The position numbers and the translations under genes were made by a program. Source: Flavobacteriaceae bacterium UBA5950 (lineage in GTDB: Bacteria > Bacteroidota > Bacteroidia > Flavobacteriales > Flavobacteriaceae). From it: DNA of 64,000 nucleotides. The first letter of the stretch is position 1, and the number at the start of each line of letters is the position of its first letter. A model generated the notes under the pieces. It saw only the letters and a program-made list of their open reading frames with translations. It had not been told where the DNA came from and made no database searches. Shown here piece by piece: positions 27,947-36,878 of the stretch. Location of the stretch: contig DJCM01000001.1 in the NCBI GenBank assembly GCA_002430545.1, forward strand, positions 1 through 64,000. Reading direction: 5' to 3'.

Positions 27947-29091
27947 AAAAAATAAAAATATTAATCGTCCTATTTTTAGTTTCAATTTCCAATAGTTGCA
28001 CCAAAATTTCCAAAAAAATGCCAATCCCAACCATAGATAAAACCCAATTTGGTAAAACAATGGAAGGCACTGATGTTGATCAGTATGTTTTGTCTAACAA
28101 CAAAGGAATGGAGGTTCGCATCATCACCTATGGCGGAATTATAACTTCTTGGACAGCTGTAGACAAAAATGGGGATTATAAGGATATTGTACTAGGATAC
28201 AATACTTTGGCTGAATATGAGGCTGAAACCCCATATTTTGGGGCCCTCATAGGTCGCTATGGCAATCGAATTGCGGGAGGGAAATTCAAGATAGACGATC
28301 AAGAATATACACTGGCAGCAAACAATGGAGTCAATCATCTCCATGGTGGTCTTAAAGGTTTTGATAAAGTCGTTTGGGATGCAAAAACAATCGTTAGCGA
28401 CTCAACAGTATCACTGGAGCTCAGCTATCTGAGTAAAGACATGGAAGAGGGGTATCCTGGGAACTTAAATACAAAAGTTACCTATACTCTAAACAATGAT
28501 GACGAACTGAGCGTAAGCTATGAAGCTACAACTGACAAACCAACGATTGTTAATCTAACGCAGCATTCATATTTCAACTTAACAGCAGACTTCAATCAAG
28601 ATGTTTTAGATCACGAGATCGTTATCAATGCCGATTACTATTTGCCAGTAGACAATGCACTGATTCCAACAGGTGAGTTTCGAGATGTGAATAAAACTCC
28701 TTTTGATTTTAAAAAACCAAAAGCTATTGGACAACAAATCAGTGATAAAAACACGCAGCTTGAAAACGGAATGGGCTATGATCACTGTTGGGTTTTGAAC
28801 GATCAAGACAAAGGGTTGCGTTTTGTTGCGTCTGCTTACGAACCAGCGAGTGGAAGAATGCTCGAAGTTTTTTCTGATGAACCTGGTATTCAGTTGTATT
28901 CTGGTAATTTTCTTGATGGCACACTGCCAAATAAATCAAATGGTACATACCAACATAGGACAGGTTTTTGTTTTGAAACACAACATTACCCCGACTCACC
29001 TAATCAGAAAAATTTTCCTTCAGTTAGACTTAACCCTGCTGAAAAATACAATTCAAAAACAGTTTTTAGACTATCGGCTGTATCGAAATAA
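27943..29091 (+). CDS. galM: Aldose 1-epimerase (mutarotase) lipoprotein
   Basis: Interconverts alpha and beta anomers of free aldoses, here probably the xylose released in the periplasm before symport. 382 residues. A lipoprotein signal ends in SNSC (Cys19), which places the enzyme outside the cytoplasm, unlike the classic cytoplasmic GalM. Family motifs: GALIGRYGNRIAGG (100-113), NHLHGG (131-136), catalytic acid His208 in LTQHSYFNL and catalytic base Glu345 in GFCFETQHYPDSPN. It is translationally coupled to GH30 by a 4-base overlap. Confidence 0.93.
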   Translation: MKKIKILIVLFLVSISNSCTKISKKMPIPTIDKTQFGKTMEGTDVDQYVLSNNKGMEVRIITYGGIITSWTAVDKNGDYKDIVLGYNTLAEYEAETPYFGALIGRYGNRIAGGKFKIDDQEYTLAANNGVNHLHGGLKGFDKVVWDAKTIVSDSTVSLELSYLSKDMEEGYPGNLNTKVTYTLNNDDELSVSYEATTDKPTIVNLTQHSYFNLTADFNQDVLDHEIVINADYYLPVDNALIPTGEFRDVNKTPFDFKKPKAIGQQISDKNTQLENGMGYDHCWVLNDQDKGLRFVASAYEPASGRMLEVFSDEPGIQLYSGNFLDGTLPNKSNGTYQHRTGFCFETQHYPDSPNQKNFPSVRLNPAEKYNSKTVFRLSAVSK

Positions 29092-29100
29092 TGGGAGTTG

Positions 29101-29125
29101 TTGATCAGTTGCAGTGCTTGATCAA
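29101..29125 (+). terminator. Stem-loop after the epimerase gene, possible terminator
   Basis: TTGATCA (29101-29107) and TGATCAA (29119-29125) are exact reverse complements with an 11-base loop, 9 bases after the epimerase stop. There is no U-run afterwards, so it is not a standard intrinsic terminator. It could still mark the transcript end or protect it. Confidence 0.22.
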
Positions 29126-29155
29126 TGTATTCATTTGATGTTGGGGCTCTGTTTT

Positions 29156-29867
29156 TTAATTTGAGGCCCAAGTAAACACATTGGTGAGGAGTTTCCATGC
29201 TTTGAGATGATTGATAAACTCGTTGGGATCATGACCAATAGATATAAAAAAACTTTGCTTTACCATAACTTTTATTGCAAGCAACTGGCATAACTACATC
29301 TTCTATCCATTCAGAGTGTTCGCCTGAGAATCTGGTTTGTGCAATAATTTCAATATTGGGGTCGAAATGCATATAATATTGTTCTGTTTTGATCGTAAAG
29401 TCTTCAATCCCTGTAGTTAATTCGTCTTCTAAAATTTCAATGTCAAACGTAACCACCTGGATGTGCTACCCATTGGCCCCCAATCATAAACAGGTAATTG
29501 GTGCTTTTTCTAAAAGCATCTACAAGTCCGCCATGAGCACCAGCTATACTAACGCCACTTTTAACTGCTTCAATCAAATTATGTTTTTGGTTTTTAGACA
29601 ATTCATTTTGCGTCACTGATTGTATGATTAAGTCGTATTCCATGAGTTTTTCCAAATCATCATAAGCACCTAAGCCCTCGATTACTTGAAAATTGGCATC
29701 TTCCTCTTCAAGCCATTCCGTTACTATTTGAGAAAACAGCTCAGGTTGATGTCCTTCCCAGCCACCCCAAACCAATAGTACATTCTTTGCTGATATTGTA
29801 CTTTTTGTTTGACCAAAGCAACTTAGACTAATGATAAAAAAACAAATGAAAAATCTTGCCTTATCAT
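29156..29867 (-). pseudogene. Broken ThuA-like (trehalose utilisation family) exported protein
   Basis: A ThuA-like domain split over several frames on the minus strand. From ATG 29867 a signal-peptide-like start (MIRQDFSFVF) shifts frame at an A7 tract (29836-29842) into ISLSCFGQTKS, then VWGGWEGHQPELFSQ to GGQWVAHPGG. A second shift near 29450-29460 leads to VTFDIEILEDE...EQYYMHFDPN...VVMPVACNKSYGKA. A third, at an A7 tract (29246-29252), leads to FFISIGHDPNEFINHL and the stop at 29156. The pieces together match the family over its full length (GGWEGH, AHPGG, SEQYYMHFDP, YGKA motifs). Two breaks are in homopolymers, so sequencing error or slippage is possible; the middle one is not. The biochemical role of ThuA-like proteins near sugar loci is unclear. 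Confidence 0.78.
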
Positions 29868-30034
29868 AAATATAAACAGTCTATGACAATTATCGTAATA
29901 AGTAATAAAAACTTTTAATCATCAGAATTAAATTAATGAAATAATATTTTTCAAATTATTTAATTTAAGAAAGTAGTTCAAACTACCAAAAGCTTGGGTC
30001 ACGAATAAATAACACAAATAAAAAAATCAACAAA

Positions 30035-32047
30035 CTATTCAGGATAAACTTCTCTCAAATGATAGACATTAATCAGTTTTTCGATTAATATCTTTTTGAT
30101 TAATTCGATTTCTCGCAAACTGATATCTGCCTCATCAAATTGGTTTTCATCTGCTTGTTCCTCAATAATTTTTTGCACAAAACTGGCAATTCCCTCAGCA
30201 GTTGGCTCTTGCAAGCTTTTTGATGCTGCCTCGACACTATCGGCCATCATCAGAATCGCAGTTTCTTTTGAATATGGCTTAGGCCCAGGATAGCAAAAAA
30301 TAGATTTGTCTACATCTTCATTTTCTTTTTTTGCCTTGTGATAAAAGTATCGCGTGGGTGTAGTCCCATGATGAGTCCGAATAAAATCGATGATACGATC
30401 AGGTAAATTGTTGCGTTTGGCAATTTCAATTCCATCACTGATATGATTGAGAATCAAACGACTGCTTTCAAATGGATCAAGCTCGTGATGGGGGTTGTAG
30501 TTTGTTGATTGATTCTCACTAAAATAAAGTGGATTATTCATCTTCCCGATATCATGATACAAAGCCCCTACCCTTACAAGTAAGGCGTTGGCGTTTACTT
30601 CGTTGGCAGCTGCCTCAGCAATATTTGCAACTTGTAGAGAATGATGAAATGTGCCAGGTGCCTTTTCGGAAAGAGTTCTGAGTAGTTTTGAATTTGTGTC
30701 CGAAAGTTCTAAAAGAGATAAGTCGGAAACCAAACCAAATATCTTTTCAAAAACATAGACCAGTGGATGCACAAAAAGAATACCCAAACCATTGATCAGC
30801 AAAAACCCTAGATGATCTAGAGACACTGTCGATAGATTTCCCTCATAGATCATGTGAAAAGAAATATAGCAAAAAACATAGGAAACAACGATGAGAACAG
30901 CAACGACAAAAAGGTTTGCTCGCTTATATAAATCTGGCATTGTTAATGTTGCGATTGCTCCAGCAACAAGCTGCATAAATATAAATGAGAAGTCACTTGG
31001 CACCATAAAACCAATCAGCAACAAGCCCATTAGGAATACAAAAAAGGCGAGTCGTGTATCGAAAAAAGTCTTGAGCAGTAGTGGCACAATACAAAGTGGT
31101 ACAACATAAACAAAATTAATATTGTAAGTCATCGCCAATTTGATTGCTGCGACCATGATCAAGATGGTGGAGAAAACAAAAACAACCTTAGTATTGTTTT
31201 CATAAACCAATGGACGATAGCGCCACAAAAACAAAAAAGTCAGAAAAATGAGGATTGAAACCAGTATTGAATAACCAATAATAATCGACTGCTCGCTTGA
31301 GGCCCACAAATCACTGAGGTATTCAACTCGTAGTGAATTTAAAATTTGAAATCTTTTTTGATCCACTACCTCTCCTTGCGCAATGATTCGTTCTCCTTCT
31401 GCAACCACCCCACGTGTTGGGAGTATGAGCGATAAAGACTCTTCCAATTTTTGCCTTGTAAGCAGAGAATCTAAAACTAGATTTGACTCAATATATTCGT
31501 TTAAAATCAATCGATTAGAGGCATTGGCAATAATGCCATTGAGTAAAGCGCTTTCATTTGAAAATGGAAGGCTATCATTGATTTTTAGATCTGAAAACAA
31601 TAGTTTCTGAGCACTGTTGTCCCTGACAACCAAAATTGGTTTTGCGCTTTGTATGGCAAATGATGCATCGATCAGACCTGGTGAATACAGGTTGGTGAGA
31701 TAGCGATCCCAATCTTTTAGAAGCCTAGACGAAGAAAAGGGAGTGACTTGTTGGCGAATCCATTTTCTGGTTCTATCCAGTGATCGCTGCTCGGCTAAGG
31801 TATCTCTTGTGAAGATGAGTGGGCTTTCTTGTGCTACTGCCTGTCGTTCGTCGTTGAGCTCCTCCTCCGACTTGGCAATAGGAAAGTCGAAAGGTGCTAA
31901 AAGTGTTTCGTAAGGCCATGGTTTTCCTGTTTGATAGTTGTATTTAAATCCCCCGCTTCGCGGAAAAAGGTAAACCAAACAGAAAACAGTGATCAAAAAA
32001 AGAATGACCTTATAGATGAAAGACTGGTGTTTGTAGAAAAATTGCAT
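30035..32047 (-). CDS. 7TM-HD family membrane phosphohydrolase (PgpH/YqfF-like)
   Basis: Membrane protein related to PgpH-type cyclic-di-AMP phosphodiesterases. The ATG at 32047 gives 670 residues (MQFFYKHQSFIYK...); a TTG at 32065 is less likely. One N-terminal TM helix (about 13-30) is followed by an extracytoplasmic region (about 30-260), then a block of about seven TM segments (about 265-445). A cytoplasmic HD domain follows, with the metal motif LYHDIGKMNNPLYF near residue 495 and HHELDPFESSRLILNHI, HHGTT and MADSVEAAS farther on. Known members cleave c-di-AMP; whether this one does is inferred from the family. It is divergent from the NlpC/P60 gene. Confidence 0.9.
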   Translation of the reverse strand: MQFFYKHQSFIYKVILFLITVFCLVYLFPRSGGFKYNYQTGKPWPYETLLAPFDFPIAKSEEELNDERQAVAQESPLIFTRDTLAEQRSLDRTRKWIRQQVTPFSSSRLLKDWDRYLTNLYSPGLIDASFAIQSAKPILVVRDNSAQKLLFSDLKINDSLPFSNESALLNGIIANASNRLILNEYIESNLVLDSLLTRQKLEESLSLILPTRGVVAEGERIIAQGEVVDQKRFQILNSLRVEYLSDLWASSEQSIIIGYSILVSILIFLTFLFLWRYRPLVYENNTKVVFVFSTILIMVAAIKLAMTYNINFVYVVPLCIVPLLLKTFFDTRLAFFVFLMGLLLIGFMVPSDFSFIFMQLVAGAIATLTMPDLYKRANLFVVAVLIVVSYVFCYISFHMIYEGNLSTVSLDHLGFLLINGLGILFVHPLVYVFEKIFGLVSDLSLLELSDTNSKLLRTLSEKAPGTFHHSLQVANIAEAAANEVNANALLVRVGALYHDIGKMNNPLYFSENQSTNYNPHHELDPFESSRLILNHISDGIEIAKRNNLPDRIIDFIRTHHGTTPTRYFYHKAKKENEDVDKSIFCYPGPKPYSKETAILMMADSVEAASKSLQEPTAEGIASFVQKIIEEQADENQFDEADISLREIELIKKILIEKLINVYHLREVYPE

Positions 32048-32112
32048 CGCTATCTTATGTGTCAAAAATACGTTTTCTCAATTTCTTTCGCCAATCGATT
32101 CCAATTTGTTTG

Positions 32113-32120
32113 TATTTTTG
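32113..32120 (+). promoter_or_regulatory. -7 promoter box directly before the NlpC/P60 start
   Basis: TATTTTTG, an exact match to TAnnTTTG, ends 4 bases before the ATG at 32125. Since the -7 box lies about that far from the transcription start in Bacteroidota, the mRNA would begin at or next to the start codon. Confidence 0.45.
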
Positions 32121-32124
32121 ATCT

Positions 32125-32877
32125 ATGCAATATGGAATATGCCCATTGAGTATTGTCCCACTAAGGGCAGAACCAAAAAATACGAGCGAACAAATATCTC
32201 AGCTACTTTATGGAGAGTTTTTCACAGTTGTTGATGGGCGCAAGTCGTGGTCAAAAATTCAAAATGAAAGTGATGGTTATGAGGGCTGGATCAACAACAA
32301 GCACTTTCTACGAATCGATAAAGCCAATTTTCAAAATCTTCAAAATACCCCAAAAGTATATTCGTCCGAACTCGTTGATTTTATTTGGAAAGGAGATGAA
32401 ATTCTTTTTCCCACCCCTATTGTAAGTCAAGTGAGTTCAGCCCAAACATTAGGCCATCGATTTGAAGGCAAACAACTCGAAAATCCCAAATCAAAAGATA
32501 ATCTAGTCAACACTGCCCTGCACTACCTCAACAGCCCCTATATGTGGGGAGGTAAATCGCCTTTTGGTATCGATTGCTCTGGGTTTGTTCAGTGTGTATA
32601 TCAACTTCATGGCGTCCAATTGCCGAGAGATGCTTACCTCCAAGCTGAGCATGGGGAAACCTTAGGATTTATTGATGAAAGCGAAGCAGGTGACCTGGCA
32701 TTTTTTGATGATGAAGAAGGCAAAATCACACATGTGGGCATCATAATGTCAGACTATCATGTCGTACATGCATTTGGGCAAGTAAGAATTGATCGGCTTG
32801 ATCAAACTGGCATTTTTAACAATGCCCTAAACAAGCATACGCACAAGCTTCGTGTGATTAAGAAAATTGAATTCTAA
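32125..32877 (+). CDS. NlpC/P60 family peptidoglycan hydrolase with SH3-like domain
   Basis: Probable cell-wall peptidase. 250 residues. The N-terminal bacterial SH3-like domain (about 5-65) contains VPLRAEPKNTSEQISQLLYGE and GYEGWINNKHF. The C-terminal NlpC/P60 domain (about 125-245) has catalytic Cys151 (GIDCSGFVQ), His203 (THVGIIM) and a polar third residue at His215 (VVHAFGQVR). There is no signal peptide, as in several flavobacterial relatives, so the localisation is uncertain. It ends 1 base before the stop of the convergent TPR gene. Confidence 0.92.
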   Translation: MQYGICPLSIVPLRAEPKNTSEQISQLLYGEFFTVVDGRKSWSKIQNESDGYEGWINNKHFLRIDKANFQNLQNTPKVYSSELVDFIWKGDEILFPTPIVSQVSSAQTLGHRFEGKQLENPKSKDNLVNTALHYLNSPYMWGGKSPFGIDCSGFVQCVYQLHGVQLPRDAYLQAEHGETLGFIDESEAGDLAFFDDEEGKITHVGIIMSDYHVVHAFGQVRIDRLDQTGIFNNALNKHTHKLRVIKKIEF

Positions 32878-32878
32878 A

Positions 32879-34135
32879 CTATTGCCCTAACTCCTCTAGT
32901 TTGGCTTTCATCATTTTGAACTTGGCAGCATCGCCTATTGTTCCAAAGATGTTTTTTAGGGTTGTCAGTGCTTCAATATTGGTTGGGTCAACTTCGTTGA
33001 GTTTTTCCAAAACTGGTACTGCCCCCAAAAACAGTGCTTCTCTTTCTTCTTGAAGCTGTTCGTATTTTATGTTGTCAGCACGAGAATTGCCCAAGGCATT
33101 CATCTTTTCAACGATTTCAGGCTCTTCATCTAAAATGAGAGCAGCTAAGTTGAGGTATGAAGCAGCATAGGTCGGATCCAATTCAATCGCACTTTCATAG
33201 TATGAGCGAGCTTTTGGTCTATCGCCTTGCTCGGCTGTGATCACACCCAAGTTGAAATACAAAATATGATTGTTGGGATCCTTCTCGATGGCTTCTTTCA
33301 TCAAATCACCAAATTTTTCCTTATCACCCAACTGAATGTAAAGATTTGCCTCTGTGAGAATTAAACCAACATCCAAAGGGTTGGCCTCTCGCGCTTCTTT
33401 GATGGCACTTATAGCTAAATCATTTCTCTTTTGCTGAACATATATCAAAGCAATGTTTTTGACAATCTCTGGCAGTTTAGATTCTGTCATTTCAGTTCTA
33501 AAATTCGTGTAGTCTTTTTGTTTTTGAAAAAGAACATAGGTCTCGGCAGACAACTCGATTTCTTCACCAGTATCGCTTTTGGTTGCATAAAATTTTTCTA
33601 CCGAGCCAGTGTAATTCATGTCTTTGAGCTCTTGATAGTACGTAAGTGCTCGATCAAAATCACCCCCATTTACTGCACTAGAAGCAGCAAAATATAAGTA
33701 GTCTGTGTTTTGCTCTTTGTCAACATTGTAAACCATGACCAGTAAGTCTGCAGCAACAGTGTAATTTTCATTCTGATTTTCCTCTACTGCCTGATTGATT
33801 GCATCATTACTGACCTTGTTAACCAACATATCGATTTCAGCTGTGTGCTTGAAACTACCATTTTCCGTCTCAAGCTGCTTGGCTGAAGCCAAAGCTTCAA
33901 AAGCTGCGCCGAACTGTTTTTGTTCACTATAGATTTTTCCAGCCAAAAACTGATATTGCGCTTGGTATTTCAGTTCAGAACCTTCAACAATTGATTGCGC
34001 TGCTAATAACTGCTCCAATGCAGATGAATAATCTTCATTTTGAATGAGTTTATCAACTGATTTTAACTCTTTTTTTTGTGCAAAAAGAGATAATGAGAGT
34101 AAGAGTAAAAAGGGGATATAAATTTGCTTAAACAT
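32879..34135 (-). CDS. Exported tetratricopeptide repeat protein
   Basis: Secreted or periplasmic protein of 418 residues with signal peptide MFKQIYIPFLLLLSLSLFAQ. Several TPR units are visible; the clearest are around ILYFNLGVITAEQGDRPKARSYYESAIELDP and TYAASYLNLAALILDEEPE. Such proteins are scaffolds, and I cannot name a partner. It lies 21 bases downstream of gyrA on the same strand, an arrangement I believe is common in flavobacteria, and it is probably read through from gyrA. Confidence 0.85.
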   Translation of the reverse strand: MFKQIYIPFLLLLSLSLFAQKKELKSVDKLIQNEDYSSALEQLLAAQSIVEGSELKYQAQYQFLAGKIYSEQKQFGAAFEALASAKQLETENGSFKHTAEIDMLVNKVSNDAINQAVEENQNENYTVAADLLVMVYNVDKEQNTDYLYFAASSAVNGGDFDRALTYYQELKDMNYTGSVEKFYATKSDTGEEIELSAETYVLFQKQKDYTNFRTEMTESKLPEIVKNIALIYVQQKRNDLAISAIKEAREANPLDVGLILTEANLYIQLGDKEKFGDLMKEAIEKDPNNHILYFNLGVITAEQGDRPKARSYYESAIELDPTYAASYLNLAALILDEEPEIVEKMNALGNSRADNIKYEQLQEEREALFLGAVPVLEKLNEVDPTNIEALTTLKNIFGTIGDAAKFKMMKAKLEELGQ

Positions 34136-34156
34136 AATTATATATTTTGATTTTAG

Positions 34157-36661
34157 TTATGATTCACTTTCAGATTCAGAGGACATATCAACCTCAATAT
34201 CTTCGACGTCTTCAATTTCATCGTCGTCTTTCAACACCTTTGCAACAGCTGCAATGGAGTCGTTTTCACGAAGATTGATCAGGCGAACACCTTGCGTTGC
34301 TCTACCCATGACTCGAAGACTTTCGACTTCCATACGAATGGCAATACCCGATTTGTTAATGATCATCAAGTCATCGCTGTCCGAAACGTTTTTAATCGAT
34401 ACTAGACTACCTATCTTTTCAGTAACTGATATCGTTTTAACGCCTTTCCCACCACGATTTGTCATTCGATAATCATCTAGCTTTGAGCGTTTTCCATAGC
34501 CATTTTCAGAAACGACTAAGATATCAGAATCCATATCATTGACAGAGATCATTCCAATCACTTCATCATTGTCATCGGCGAGCCTGATTCCTCTAACACC
34601 AGAGGCGTTACGACCCATGGGTCTTGTTTTGTTTTCCTCAAAACGAATGGCTTTACCAGACCTCACTGCCAAAACAACTTGCGACTGACCAGTTGTCAAT
34701 TTTGCTTCCAACAGCACGTCTCCTTCTTTGATGGTAATGGCATTGATTCCATTCGATCGAGGTCGTGAATATTGCTCCAAAGATGTCTTCTTGACCTGGC
34801 CTTTTTTTGTCGCCATAATCACATAATGAGAATTGATATATTCTTCATCTTTCAAGTCCTGCGTACAAATAAATGCCATAACCTTATCATCCTGTTCGAT
34901 GTTGATTAGGTTTTGAATCGCACGACCTTTTGACGTTTTAGATCCCTCAGGAATCTCAAATACACGCAACCAGAAACATCTTCCTTTTTGTGTGAAAAAC
35001 AACATGTACTGGTGGTTTGTACCAATGAACAAGTGTTCCAAAAAGTCTTCATTTCTAGTCGTTGATGCCTTCTGTCCTACACCACCACGATTTTGTGTTT
35101 TATATTCTGCTAGTGGCGTTCTCTTGATATAACCTGCATGCGAAATGGTAATCACTACCTTTTCGTCTGGAATCATATCCTCAATACGAAACGAACCTCC
35201 CACAAAATTGATTTCAGATCGACGTTCATCTCCATACTTTTCGACGATGTAGTTCGTCTCAGTTTTGATGATGCCCATACGACGTTCTTTGTTGGCGAGT
35301 ATATCCTTTAAATCTTTGATTGTCGATATCAATTCGTCATACTCTGATCGTAGCTTGTCTTGTTCAAGACCTGTGAGCTGGCGCAAGCGCATCTCAACAA
35401 TGGCTTTCGCTTGTACTTCAGATAAACTAAATTTTTTGATGAGTTTTTGACGTGCTTCGTCGGCATTGGACGATGCTTTTATCAGAGCGATGACTTCATC
35501 AATGTTGTCAGAAGCAACGATCATTCCTTCAAGGATGTGTGCGCGTTCTTCTGCTTTTTTTAGCTCAAAAGTCGTTCGGCGAACAACCACTTCATGTCGA
35601 TGATCAATAAAATGACCTATCAGTTGCTTGAGATTTAGCAGCTCTGGACGATTATTGACCAGGGCGATGTTGTTGACACTAAAGGAAGACTGCAAAGAGG
35701 TGTACTTGTACAACATGTTAAGAACAATGTTTGGCACACCATCTCTTTTGAGAATGTAAACGATTCTCATCCCCTTTCGGTCGGACTCATCACGAATGTT
35801 AGAGATTCCTTCAATTTTTTTATCGTTTACCATCTCAGCGGTTTTTCGAATCATCTCCGCTTTATTGACTTGATAAGGAATTTCTGTTACAATGATACAT
35901 TCACGCCCATCAACCTCTTCGATCTCAGCTTTTGCACGTAACACAACACGTCCTCTACCTGTGTGGAAAGCCTCCTTTACACCTTCATAACCATAGATGA
36001 TACCACCTGTTGGAAAATCAGGTGCTTTGACATGGGTCATCAATTCATCAATAGTGATGTCGGGGTTATCGATTTGTGCAATAATCCCTTCTGACACCTC
36101 TTTAAGGTTGTGTGGGGGCATATTCGTCGCCATTCCCACAGCAATACCTGATGCACCATTGACGAGCAGGTTTGGCACTTTGGTTGGTAAAACAGTTGGT
36201 TCTTTAATTGTATCGTCAAAGTTGAGTTGATGATCAACAGTATCCTTGTCGATATCGGTAAGCATTTCCTCAGAGATTTTCTGCATCCTTGCCTCGGTAT
36301 AACGCATTGCTGCAGGGCTATCCCCATCGACAGAGCCAAAATTTCCTTGCCCATCAACCAACAGATAACGCAAGCTCCATGACTGCGCCATACGAACCAT
36401 GGTGTCATATACTGAGCTATCGCCATGAGGGTGATACTTTCCGAGTACTTCACCAACAATACGTGCAGACTTTTTATAAGAGCTATTTGCACGAACACCC
36501 AAATCATGCATGCCGTACAGAACACGACGGTGAACAGGCTTCATGCCATCACGAACATCAGGCAATGCACGCGATACGATGACAGACATTGAATAGTCAA
36601 TGTATGCCGATTTCATTTCATCCTCTATGTTGATAGGGATTAGCTTTTCTTCAATAGACAT
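34157..36661 (-). CDS. gyrA: DNA gyrase subunit A
   Basis: Type II topoisomerase subunit that cuts and rejoins DNA to add negative supercoils. 834 residues. The N-terminal breakage-reunion domain starts with [19 protein letters not shown] and has catalytic Tyr121 ([10 protein letters not shown]). The quinolone-contact helix reads [17 protein letters not shown]; the positions equal to E. coli Ser83 and Asp87 are Ser82 and Asp86, the sensitive form. The C-terminal beta-pinwheel has repeated GKG/GVRG blades and a degenerate GyrA box (QNRGGVG). A very acidic tail ([20 protein letters not shown]) ends the protein. The presence of a GyrA-type pinwheel and acidic tail favours gyrA over parC. Confidence 0.96.
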   Translation of the reverse strand: MSIEEKLIPINIEDEMKSAYIDYSMSVIVSRALPDVRDGMKPVHRRVLYGMHDLGVRANSSYKKSARIVGEVLGKYHPHGDSSVYDTMVRMAQSWSLRYLLVDGQGNFGSVDGDSPAAMRYTEARMQKISEEMLTDIDKDTVDHQLNFDDTIKEPTVLPTKVPNLLVNGASGIAVGMATNMPPHNLKEVSEGIIAQIDNPDITIDELMTHVKAPDFPTGGIIYGYEGVKEAFHTGRGRVVLRAKAEIEEVDGRECIIVTEIPYQVNKAEMIRKTAEMVNDKKIEGISNIRDESDRKGMRIVYILKRDGVPNIVLNMLYKYTSLQSSFSVNNIALVNNRPELLNLKQLIGHFIDHRHEVVVRRTTFELKKAEERAHILEGMIVASDNIDEVIALIKASSNADEARQKLIKKFSLSEVQAKAIVEMRLRQLTGLEQDKLRSEYDELISTIKDLKDILANKERRMGIIKTETNYIVEKYGDERRSEINFVGGSFRIEDMIPDEKVVITISHAGYIKRTPLAEYKTQNRGGVGQKASTTRNEDFLEHLFIGTNHQYMLFFTQKGRCFWLRVFEIPEGSKTSKGRAIQNLINIEQDDKVMAFICTQDLKDEEYINSHYVIMATKKGQVKKTSLEQYSRPRSNGINAITIKEGDVLLEAKLTTGQSQVVLAVRSGKAIRFEENKTRPMGRNASGVRGIRLADDNDEVIGMISVNDMDSDILVVSENGYGKRSKLDDYRMTNRGGKGVKTISVTEKIGSLVSIKNVSDSDDLMIINKSGIAIRMEVESLRVMGRATQGVRLINLRENDSIAAVAKVLKDDDEIEDVEDIEVDMSSESESES

Positions 36662-36725
36662 AAGAAACGATGTGTTTTTTTGTTTTTTTAGGTACTGCTA
36701 ATGTACTGATTCAATATGTATTTCC

Positions 36726-36765
36726 CTGTTGATATTTTGATGTTTTTAAACAATTTTATCAACAG
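36726..36765. repeat. 9-base inverted repeat in the gyrA-clpC intergenic region
   Basis: CTGTTGATA (36726-36734) and TATCAACAG (36757-36765) are perfect reverse complements around a 22-base AT-rich spacer. The right arm with its flank reads TTATCAACA, one base from the DnaA box TTATCCACA. It sits in the 217-base divergent gap 36662-36878, which is otherwise very AT-rich and has no clear TAnnTTTG box. It could be a protein-binding site for either gene or a chance fold. Confidence 0.3.
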
Positions 36766-36878
36766 ATTCCTTAATAAAATGGTTGAATTTTTATTTATAT
36801 TTTCATTGTTTTTATATAATTTTTTTGTCTATTAGCATAATTAAGACTTAATTTTAAGTTCGAAAAAGAAAATTTAGA

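Noticed and set aside
29004..29198. A 64-codon minus-strand ORF between the epimerase and the ThuA-like gene
   Set aside because: It combines the end of the broken ThuA-like frame with antisense of the epimerase gene and has no features of its own.
36040..36525. A 161-codon frame on the minus strand inside gyrA
   Set aside because: It is a shifted frame of gyrA, with odd composition rich in Cys, Trp and Met; gyrA itself is intact and highly conserved.
36040..36560. Quinolone-resistance change in gyrA
   Set aside because: The positions equal to E. coli Ser83 and Asp87 are Ser82 and Asp86, the sensitive residues.
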